Assembly: GCA_021495925.1 (NCBI GenBank)
Contig: JAKEKT010000021.1
Span: 186,001 to 250,000, forward strand
Direction of reading: 5' to 3'
DNA length: 64,000 bases
Source: Diplodia intermedia
Lineage: Eukaryota; Ascomycota; Dothideomycetes; Botryosphaeriales; Botryosphaeriaceae
Positions 24,501-32,204 of this stretch are shown here, one piece after another. Each line of letters opens with the position of its first letter. The first letter of the stretch is position 1. The notes under the pieces are model-generated. The model did not search any database, was not told the origin of the DNA, and saw nothing but the letters and a program-made list of their open reading frames with translations. The translations under genes were made by a program, and so were the position numbers.

Positions 24501-25991
24501 ATGCTCCGCGCGACACAAAGAATGAGCCAAGAAGGCATCTACTCACATTCCACAGCCGCCTCCGCCTCCGCCGCCGCGCGCACAGCCACATACCTCCATC
24601 CTCTCTCGCCATGGCCGAGTTGACTCGCATCAAACAACCCCCCCACCCATCATCATCAACAACAACATACCTACGTCGACGTCCCGTTAGAGCCCCGGAG
24701 ACCCACATTCCCCGCAGCCGGCTATACGCATCGTTTACCGCCAGTTCTTGTTTTCTTGGCACACACCCCCCAAGCCATATCCGCGACGTGCCGACGACCC
24801 AGAATGGAAAGAGGGCGAAAGAATACGAACCCACAAGCCGGCGGATGGCATGTACCCCACCCCCCCTTCAGCTCAGCCCGAGCCGGCGCCTCAGAACGCC
24901 ACCCGCGAAACGTTTTTTATTTTTATTCCCCTGCCCCTTCTTCTCCCCGCCCCGCGCTGCGCTCTCTCTCTCTCCACGTAGGCGTTGACGGGGGTGTACG
25001 TGAGGAAATGGGCGGCGCGGGGCTGGATGTTGACAATGGTGGGGGAGCAACGGGGTCCCTGCGCCACGAAAATACGCGCGCGGCTGGCGTAGGTTGTTGG
25101 GTACGATTGGGGTCGTTTGAGCTCTCTCCTTCTGGTAGCACTTTTCTTCCTCCCGCTTGGGCGGTTGTGGCGGCTGGGGTGCGCGTGGCTGCTGCGCTCG
25201 AGGTTCCATCTCTTTTTACGTCTGTCTGCACAATCGGATTTTCAACTGTGCACGTAAGTACGGTGCAGGTGTGGCTGCAAGGTAGGTAGGTAGGTAGGTA
25301 GGTAGGTGAGCGCGGGCTCGGCTCTTTTTGCAACCCGCTGTGGGCTGCGAGAGAGGGGGAGGGAAAAAGGAAAGTGGTAGGAAAAGAAATAAATGGTCTT
25401 TCAAGAGGACAATCGGCTCAATTCCTGGCATGGCCACAGGGCAATTGCAACCCCTCACGCGACACGAGCCTCTATTACGGCAAGGGCGACGTTAGTAGAG
25501 GGAGAGGAGAAGTGGAAGAAGTTGGTAGTAGCGTTGTTCCCTGTGCCCCAGATAAGCATGACGATGCTGAGTGGGTCGATGATGCGCCGTGTGGGGAGAT
25601 CGACAAAAGCTTGTGTGGTTGGGAGCGCTGACTTGGCAGGGGACTTTGGTCGTCCCGTCTCGCCAGCCCTATGTCGTCATATGCTGCCGGTTGCCGCGTG
25701 GTTGCATAGATAGTTGTGGCCGCGGTGATTGGTCGCAACGGGGCCAGCGGCGCCGGATGGGGAAAGAGTAGGGATGGCTGGGGCGAACGGTCGGGACGTG
25801 TGGGGAGACGGGAAGGGCGTTTATCAGTATGGGGTGACCGCTGCTCATCACCGCATACTCTGCTACTACTACCTACTCACTCTTGCCTCCCGGCCCTTTT
25901 ACGGCGAAACGGACTTCATCATCGCTTCGAAAGTCTTTCTTCGTTGAGACACCACCACCCTATCACTGTCGAAGGGATTCTGTCACAGACA
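21503..25991. other. Long gene-free region with microsatellites
   Basis: About 4.5 kb without a supported gene. It carries (CA)n at 22737-22751, (CT)n at 22899-22915 and 23108-23122, TTC repeats at 23281-23298, and a perfect (TAGG)n run at 25281-25307. The final 150 bases, C/A-rich, are the leader of the DUF3602 gene. Confidence 0.5.
25281..25307. repeat. (TAGG)n tetranucleotide microsatellite
   Basis: Nearly seven perfect copies of GGTA in tandem in non-coding sequence. Confidence 0.9.
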
Positions 25992-26402
25992 ATGGTCGTG
26001 GAGATCGAGCGGTACACATCTTACGGTCGCGGCGGTGCGGGGAACCTGCGTAAGCTCTCTACTGTCCATACCCTTACTCTATCATTCCTCAAGGTTGAGA
26101 GAGACCACTTGCTGACCCAGTTTCGGGATGCAGGCCGTCGCTCAGACGTCCGTACGGCAGAGACGGTGCTTGTGCAAAACAAAGACGACGGTATGTTCGC
26201 ATCAAAAGGCGTCCACGCTCTTTGAGATCCTGCTGATGAAACTTGTCTCCGAAAAGAGTCCACACATGGACGCCGTCGCAGCAGCGTGTGGTCATCGTCG
26301 TCATCGCCGAGCACGCGGAGAGACTCGATCTGGAAGGCAGCAACAAATGTGTTCCGTAGGCATAGTAGTGCGGATGACGCGGCTCCAGAGCTGAGGGAAT
26401 AA
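25992..26402 (+). CDS. DUF3602 family small protein (three-exon microgene)
   Basis: No single open frame shows this gene. Exons 25992-26049, 26134-26190 and 26257-26402, joined at GTAAGC..CAG and GTATGT..AAG junctions, give 86 residues. The N-terminus MVVEIERYTSYGRGGAGNLR contains the DUF3602 signature GRGGAGN. The third exon reads HGRRRSSVWSSSSPSTRRD, then SIWKAATNVFRRHSS, typical for the basic Ser-rich tail of this family. Exon lengths sum to an exact multiple of three and all junctions keep frame. Fungal DUF3602 proteins include PAR32-type proteins that are phosphorylated under TOR-linked nitrogen control; that role is only suggested. The family is usually 80-200 residues. Confidence 0.82.
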
Positions 26403-26901
26403 GAAGGTGCACAGGGTGAATGGTGCAGAGCATATCGCGTTTCTTTTTGAACGGCCAAATGATACACACGGCTCAAATTGCAAGGTGGAAATGAACTTGA
26501 GGCTAGGAACATAATGAATGACGATCGTGGAATCGTGATGAAGTAATCAAGTGAAGTGATAGCTCACTCTTGGCTCCAGGATCAGGTGTTTACAAACCAA
26601 AGACCCTCTATTCGCCACGTGGAAGCTTCCATGAGTGCGCCTTCGCAAAGTAGTAAATGCTCAGCAGATTGAAGGTACAGTTTTGCCTGGGGTTGATGCT
26701 GCCTGTCCGCAGTGTTGTCAAAGGCGTGAATGGCGAAGGGGCGACACCTCAAACGATGCTGCGCTTTCGTACGCTCGAAAATGTCTCGCAAAGCAAGCAT
26801 GACGTTCGAACCAGTCACACCAAGTCTAAATTAACTACCATCGTCTCCGAATATCCAGCAAATATCCCTCATATTCCGCATACACTCTATTTGGAGTAAA
26901 C
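26403..26901. other. Intergenic
   Basis: Moderately AT-richer than the left part of the window; nothing recognised. Confidence 0.5.
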
Positions 26902-27432
26902 ATGTGCATCATCAACTGCAACGACAACTGCAAAAACATGAATGCAACCGATGACAGACCCCTTCATGAATATCGCGGAGTCGGTATTCCCTGCCTCCCA
27001 TTTCGTATACTTGTGCTCAAAGGCCGTAGAAGGGTTAAGAAGGGGCAACCTATCACCGATCCCGAAGAAGCTGTCCGAGTTGTGAGCGAGCAAGATAGCC
27101 GCTTGATGCGCAAACCAGCAGAGCGCGTGCCACTCCCATCGTCGATGAGCACGGCTACAGCCTCTGAAGGTGCTCCATGCACATCTTCAGCCGAGGACAT
27201 CCCGCACTTGATTGACGTGTTGGAGGAGGAAGTTTTCATACCCGCGGATCCGTACGGCTCACCTATTTCTGGCAGCTCCGAGCCCGAGAAGGAATGTGGA
27301 GAAGAAGACAAAGGGTTGCGTGCGCAGTCATTGGCGTCGAAGCTTCACGTGGTGAGGGAGAAGTGTATACCGGGTTCGGGCAATCTGATCCGTGGCGAAA
27401 GAGAGAGCTTTCCCTCTTTCAAAGACATCTAG
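26902..27432 (+). CDS. Orphan ORF, unknown function
   Basis: An open frame of 176 residues with the ATG at 26902. It starts MCIINCNDNCKNMNATDD, then has a basic patch KGRRRVKKGQP and an acidic Ser/Pro-rich middle, LIDVLEEEVFIPADPYG. No domain recognised and no signal peptide. Neighbouring genes are also short and intron-poor. It may be a lineage-specific gene or a chance frame; codon choice is less biased than in the conserved genes, so support is modest. Confidence 0.4.
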   Translation: MCIINCNDNCKNMNATDDRPLHEYRGVGIPCLPFRILVLKGRRRVKKGQPITDPEEAVRVVSEQDSRLMRKPAERVPLPSSMSTATASEGAPCTSSAEDIPHLIDVLEEEVFIPADPYGSPISGSSEPEKECGEEDKGLRAQSLASKLHVVREKCIPGSGNLIRGERESFPSFKDI

Positions 27433-27884
27433 GAAGTATGCATATAAGCTATCTTCCATAGTTCGAAGATAGAAGGGGTTTCTCCAAGGGTCCTTCGCTA
27501 TGAATTCCGGCAGATGAAGCACTCATTGGTACCCTAGTCGGAAAAGAGGGGAACAGCCAGACTTTTCTAAAGAAAAATTCTTTGTTTAACTGGCCACGAG
27601 AAGTCACGATCCTGCATTAACTGTTTGCCGTACCCAAACATGCGATTGTTCGTCACTCGAGGGTTGCTTACAGTGACGTGTCGTTTATTAAATCAAATAC
27701 TGTAGCATGCGCAGAGCTTTTAAATCCAGTAACCTTCCAAAGATATTCATTCCTGGCTTGCCTTCCCGTTTGCAAATCCCCGTCCCCGTCCAAATAACTC
27801 AACAGCAACACGATAGCAGTAGGTATTCCGAAGGTTAACGTACACGAAAACTAAGCACCTGGCACTACGCTGCAAAGGCTCAAA
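27433..27884. other. Intergenic, promoter of RING-like gene
   Basis: AT-rich compared with the rest; no specific element identified. Confidence 0.5.
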
Positions 27885-28589
27885 ATGTCGGGCTCCTCTA
27901 CAACGGCTCAAAACGGCGCCTCGAAGGTGGCATCTGCGGACCAGTTCACCGCCTGGCAGATCCACTACGCGGACTTCGCGCAACTTTGCAACGAAGCCGC
28001 AAACACATGCGAAGAAGCCTCCCGCTTGGTTCAGGAATACTCGGATCTCTGTCAAGAGCAGCAGCAATATGGCCTCTCGACAGTCGACGAGAGACGGCAG
28101 CGCGAGATAACGTCGTCAAAGAAAGCCGCAGTCGAAGCGCTAGCGAACAACGTGCAGTTGCAGGCACACCACTCGCAAGAACTCCAACGCTTCCAGAAAA
28201 CGCATGAGGAGTATGCGGAAGAGCTCGGAACGATGCAGACCACCTTGAGCGAGGCGGCGTATTTCGACACAGATCCCGACGTTGAAACTTATCTGGATTT
28301 CCTGTTCGGTTCGGTCATGACGCTTGCGGATGCCGACGCCGTAACAAGCGATGGCGCGCAGCGAGTTGAAGAGAGTTCGTCGGAGAGGGATCGGTGCATT
28401 ATTTGTTTGGAAGAAATACCTCCCAATACCACGCCCTGCCCACTCAGCGAGAACACGGCGATCGTGCGGCTTGCGTGTTGCCGGCAGATAGCTTGCCGTC
28501 AGTGCTTGGAGTTGTTCTGGGATGCGAACAACGACAACAAGATCGCTTGTCCGGTATGCAGGAAGGTCATTGGGAGTGGAACCCAATGA
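27885..28589 (+). CDS. RING-finger-like protein with N-terminal coiled coil
   Basis: A single exon of 234 residues. Residues about 20-125 are Gln/Glu/Ala-rich and heptad-like (FAQLCNEAANTCEEASRLV, QELQRFQKTHEEYAEEL), predicting a coiled coil. The C-terminus holds a RING-type arrangement: CIIC at about 167-170, RLACCRQIACRQC around 195-205, and CPVC at about 225. The usual His of C3HC4 is replaced (CRQIAC instead of CGHxxC), so zinc coordination at site 2 is uncertain; the doubled Cys could substitute. Likely an E3 ubiquitin ligase or a degenerate RING protein. It directly precedes the small-protein cluster on the same strand, 323 bases away, but no functional link is shown. Confidence 0.75.
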   Translation: MSGSSTTAQNGASKVASADQFTAWQIHYADFAQLCNEAANTCEEASRLVQEYSDLCQEQQQYGLSTVDERRQREITSSKKAAVEALANNVQLQAHHSQELQRFQKTHEEYAEELGTMQTTLSEAAYFDTDPDVETYLDFLFGSVMTLADADAVTSDGAQRVEESSSERDRCIICLEEIPPNTTPCPLSENTAIVRLACCRQIACRQCLELFWDANNDNKIACPVCRKVIGSGTQ

Positions 28590-28912
28590 ACGGGCCGGTC
28601 GATGAGCTTCAAAGAATGTTCTGTTGTTAGTTGCGTGAACAAAGGGGGAACGTGGGTAGAGCACGTGGTGGTTCTCGGCTGCTCTTCACTTCAAAGATGG
28701 CGTTCCCTCTCAAGGTGTATGCTCAAAGAACTCACATAATACAACTTTATTTTAAATCCCATTGTAGTGGCCTGCTTGAAAAAACAATGCTAACAAAGAA
28801 TCTGACGAAGTGACTCCAGCACGCGGTTAATACTTAAGAAAACTGATAACAGCAACTCAATCGACCCACACCACCCAACAAACGTCCAACAACGCATCAT
28901 CCTACATTAATC
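28590..28912. promoter_or_regulatory. Intergenic with promoter of small gene 1
   Basis: Holds the word TACTTAAG at 28831-28838, and a downstream GACCCACAC stretch at about 28863, both shared with the promoter of the next paralog. Confidence 0.45.
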
Positions 28913-29128
28913 ATGGGCCTCTTTGATACAAAGAAGGCGAAGACTGGCCCCACCAAGGTGGAGCACATGAACGGCCGCAATGCTTATGTCCGCCACGAGG
29001 GTCCAGTTGGCACGAAGGCTGACAGCAGGACTGATGCAAATGAAAGTGGCAAGAAGACGCCGAAGACCGGCCACGTCAAGGTGGAGAAGATCAACGGCCA
29101 GCATGCCTACGTCCGCCGTCATAAGTAG
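28913..29128 (+). CDS. Small protein 1 of tandem VRRH-motif family (duplicated motif)
   Basis: 71 residues, one exon, ATG at 28913. The same unit occurs twice: KTGPTKVEHMNGRNAYVRH at residues 10-28 and KTGHVKVEKINGQHAYVRRH at residues 51-70, with a hydrophilic spacer; the protein ends one Lys after the second copy. The N-terminus MGLFDTKK fits the N-myristoylation pattern MGxxx[ST]. It is followed on the same strand by two further genes carrying one copy of the motif. I recognise no described family. The pattern of internal duplication with conservative changes (N-G-R/Q, A-Y-V-R) indicates selection on the protein rather than a chance frame. Function unknown; a short basic peptide-binding or membrane-tethered module is one guess. 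Confidence 0.65.
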   Translation: MGLFDTKKAKTGPTKVEHMNGRNAYVRHEGPVGTKADSRTDANESGKKTPKTGHVKVEKINGQHAYVRRHK

Positions 29129-29367
29129 AAAAAAGAAGTGTAACAGCAGTAGCGCCGTGAACGCTCCAGCCTATACGAAGGCATACATAGTCCAAATGAT
29201 TTCCGCTGTCGGAGTTTGTTGGAAAGTAACAACGAATAAAGAATTGATCAAACGACTTAAGGTTGGAGTTTAGTATTTAAGCAACTTATAGTGAACCGAA
29301 ATCCGACCCACAACTCAACACAGAAACTTACTCGTACTACAACACGTTACACGACCAATATTTAAAT

Positions 29368-29622
29368 ATGCACGAGATTCTTTTAAGGCAAGGACAATCG
29401 GAAAGTTCCAAAAAAGAGATCATGAACGGCTTGTTCAAAGCGTTGAAGCACCGCAAAGGCAGCAGCAAGAAAGATGTCACGAAGAACAGCAGTGAAGGAG
29501 CTGAAGCGAAGGATAACAACGAGACCGCTGAAACCAAGGACAAGATATTTCAGACGACGATTGGTGAAATCAAGAAAGACAGAGTCTCGGGCCAATTATC
29601 ATTCATCCGCCGCCATAAGTAG
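29368..29622 (+). CDS. Small protein 2 of tandem VRRH-motif family
   Basis: 84 residues from the ATG at 29368, or 66 from the in-frame ATG at 29422. I lean to the latter because it gives MNGLFKALKHRKGSSKK, resembling the short hydrophobic N-termini MGLF and MPSFFG of its neighbours. A Lys/Asp/Glu-rich linker follows, then VSGQLSFIRRHK at the exact C-terminus, a diverged form of the shared motif. The promoter carries GTATTTAAG (29273-29281) and GACCCACAA, as in gene 1, which points to duplication of gene plus promoter. Function unknown. Confidence 0.55.
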   Translation: MHEILLRQGQSESSKKEIMNGLFKALKHRKGSSKKDVTKNSSEGAEAKDNNETAETKDKIFQTTIGEIKKDRVSGQLSFIRRHK

Positions 29623-29900
29623 GATTGGAGCAGCGACAACGGCAGCCCCTCCACTGTTCCTGCACATGGCCTTTTCTAAGAAACAAACATAATTGTCAAG
29701 CCATTCGACGGTTTTGATCATAGACAGCTCCAGAATGCCGTCGGTACTTAACGCAACGCAACAGTATATATCCCAATCCTACCTCTCACCACACAACCCT
29801 CCCGTCTACCACTCCCCCCTACATCATCTCGCCCACCCGGGTACCCACTTGACCCAACACAACCACCTACACGAAAAACCCCCTCACACTTCTACCAACC

Positions 29901-30278
29901 ATGCCTTCCTTCTTCGGCATCTGGGGCTCAAGCTCCAAGTCCTCCAAGGACTCCTCCAAAAAGCCGTCCAAGAAGGGCAAGACCCACCTGGAGTTCATCA
30001 ACGGGCGCTGGGCGCAGGTGCGCCGCCACACGCCCGCCGACAAGGCCAAGATCGCGGCCAAGGAGGCCGAAGACGCCGCAGCCGCCAAGCAGAAGACGAA
30101 GGAGGACGTCTACACCGAGGCTTACGCCGCCGCCCGCGATGCCGACAGGTCGGCTTCGTCCGCTACCGCTGCTGGTTCGACTTCTGCCGCGCCGTCGGAG
30201 GCGCCGTCGTCGTATCAGACTTATGCTGGTGCGCAGGACAGGTATGCTGAGAGGATGAGGAGGGCGGGACTGCTGTGA
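29901..30278 (+). CDS. Small protein 3 of tandem VRRH-motif family
   Basis: 125 residues, one exon. N-terminus MPSFFGIWGSSSKSSKDS with Ser/Lys-rich spacer, then HLEFINGRWAQVRRH at residues about 29-44, the single copy of the shared motif. Unlike its neighbours it continues with an alanine/lysine-rich helix (KAKIAAKEAEDAAAAKQKTK), a small-residue linker, and a terminal segment DRYAERMRRAGLL. GC content and codon bias are higher than in genes 1 and 2, closer to highly expressed genes. The leader contains TACTTAAC (29745-29752) and a TATATAT at about 29764. Probably the ancestral or best-expressed member. Function unknown. Confidence 0.7.
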   Translation: MPSFFGIWGSSSKSSKDSSKKPSKKGKTHLEFINGRWAQVRRHTPADKAKIAAKEAEDAAAAKQKTKEDVYTEAYAAARDADRSASSATAAGSTSAAPSEAPSSYQTYAGAQDRYAERMRRAGLL

Positions 30279-30555
30279 GTCGATTGATGATGATGCTGGA
30301 CGCTGAGTTGTACTGATTGTGTGCTAGGTCGAGAAGGTCAGTGTTGATGTGGAGAGGAAAAGAAACCCCCCCAAAAAAAACCACAAAAAAACGTAAAAAC
30401 AAAAAAACTAAAAAAAGGTAGGATAAAACATCTAGATGTTTTGTTCCACCGCAAAATAAAGTAGAAGAAAAAAATCTTTAACCCTTTTCTTACGTGTTAT
30501 GTGTGATGTTAATATGTACTGTTGATAGATCGGCGAGGCGAAATCTATTAATGGG

Positions 30556-30576
30556 GCCTCTAGCGAAGCTAGAGGC
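30556..30576. repeat. Perfect 9-bp hairpin
   Basis: GCCTCTAGC and GCTAGAGGC flank a GAA loop. It sits directly before the satellite array and may be a terminus of the repeat element. Confidence 0.8.
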
Positions 30577-30604
30577 TTATCCCTAGAGATAGTTATTAGG
30601 TTTA

Positions 30605-30940
30605 GTGCTCGCCGCCGCCGCTACTAGTGAACGCTCGCCGTCGTTACTACTAGTAAACGCTCGCCATTCGCTGCTAGTAACACTCGCCGCCGCTAGTGCC
30701 GCTCGCCATTCGCTACTAGTAACGCTCGCCGTTCGCTACTAATAACGCTCGCCGCCGCTGGTATCGCTCGCTATTCGCTGCTGGTGAACGCTCGCCGTTC
30801 GCTGCTAGTGAACGCTCGCCGTTCGCTACTAATAAACGCTCGCCGTTCGCTACTAGTAACGCTCGCCGCCGTTAGTGCCGCTCGCCATTCGCTATTAGTA
30901 ACGCTCGTCGCCGTTACTACTAGTGGTAACGCTCGTCGTA
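30605..30940. repeat. Tandem satellite, about 23-24 bp unit
   Basis: Around 14 imperfect copies built on CGCTCGCCGTTCGCTACTAG, with variants GCCGCC for GTTCGC and TAATAA for TAGTAA. Several adjacent copies are 24 bp, so a short frame (30784-30990) translates to repeated NARRSLL; I do not consider that a gene. The array is bounded on the left by a hairpin. Confidence 0.9.
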
Positions 30941-31331
30941 AGATAGATAGGTACGGCGGAAAATCGCGTTGCCGATGCGAGGTTATCTAACGTCTTTTCT
31001 AATTTGGCTAATTAGAGGATAGGATTCGTCTACGCTAAGCCTAATCTAAACTCCGAGTTTTCTCCGGCTTACAATAACGAACGTAATACTCTAGCTACGC
31101 GTCGGTAGACACGCCACCACGTCGCCGCCGCTCCGGACCTTCGGCCCTCCGCTTACCGGCTCGAGTGGTGGCGTACACTGCCTCCGCTTCGCTGGAGGAT
31201 GACGACTTTCGGTGGAGCTCGGGGATGTGCCATGGCTTGACTGGATAGGCTGTTGTTTCTGGTCTCTGCTTTTTCTTTTTCGAGCATAAACACGGGAAGT
31301 TTTCTTTCCATCATTGACCTCGGACTTGGTA

Positions 31332-31374
31332 TTTAAGTCTACAGAGGCGTTATGGCTCCACGAGCAGACTTAAA
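31332..31374. repeat. Inverted repeat TTTAAGTCT / AGACTTAAA
   Basis: Two perfect 9-bp arms separated by 25 bases in non-coding DNA. Could be a footprint of a small element or a transcription-factor site. Confidence 0.6.
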
Positions 31375-32204
31375 ACTCCGCTAAGGTTTTCATGTGTCTA
31401 GCGCCTGGAGTGAAAATAAAAGTTCGTCATACTCCGCAGTCTGCGAACCTGGCTATCGGGTGGGGTGCACCTTCGATCGATACGAACGGCGAGGAAATGC
31501 CACTTTCGTCGCTCAGCCAGCCGACGTTCCACGAAATCTTTCCCCCGCCCCCTCACTTCAGAGTTCACCGGTCCCGACACGGACCTGGTTTCTGGATGGA
31601 TATCCGGGAAAGGGGTGTTGGATCATCGCTTCGGGTATGTAGCATGTGAACGAAAGCTACCGAGGTTCCATGTAGCAGAGACGTCTGACAGCAGACCATG
31701 AACGGATGATCGGAAGTAATAAGGTGATCTGTGGACTGACAAGATGGTCAAGCGTGAAGGTGATGGAGGGGCACATGGTAGGAATCCTTCTTGCGAGAGA
31801 AGAATCCCGCCAGCCATCATATGTGACCAGGAATCTTGGTAACGAATACGGGATCCGATCAAGGGATGACCATTTTAGAGTTCGTTCCCGTGCAATGTCA
31901 CTCTTCCAATGTAACATGAAGAAACTTGACACTGCAGCGCTATTTTCCCTGCCAAAAGCTCGAGCGACAAACGTCATGATGGATTCCTTTTGCGCTTTAA
32001 ACACGCGGCTTACAAAAGTGAGGCTTACTTCACCGTTGTACAAACAAGGAGACAGTAGGAATGCACAACCGTGAACAGGAACGCTGCCCTTTGTGCTACC
32101 ATCGCCGAATGCCACGAATGCTTCAAGAAGCTGAGACATCCTCGTGAGCCGGCGAGCCCTTATCCGCTTCCAAGCGACACGTCAGCACAGTTTGATAGCT
32201 TACA

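Larger units (their letters stand above)
30279..32204. other. Gene-free region with satellite and hairpins
   Basis: About 1.9 kb. It begins with the 3' UTR of small gene 3, with A-rich runs at 30365-30420. It then holds a hairpin (30556-30576), the tandem satellite (30605-30940), a GC-rich segment with short palindromes (31110-31200), and an inverted repeat at 31332-31374. From 31400 to 32200 I see only short frames without motifs. A decayed mobile element is plausible; no transposase or reverse transcriptase sequence was found. Confidence 0.55.

Noticed and set aside
30605..30940. CRISPR-like array
   Set aside because: Units are directly adjacent with no unique spacers, and the genome is eukaryotic.
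30784..30990. 68-codon frame with NARRSLL repeats
   Set aside because: Simple translation of the satellite; no leader and no conserved sequence outside the repeat.
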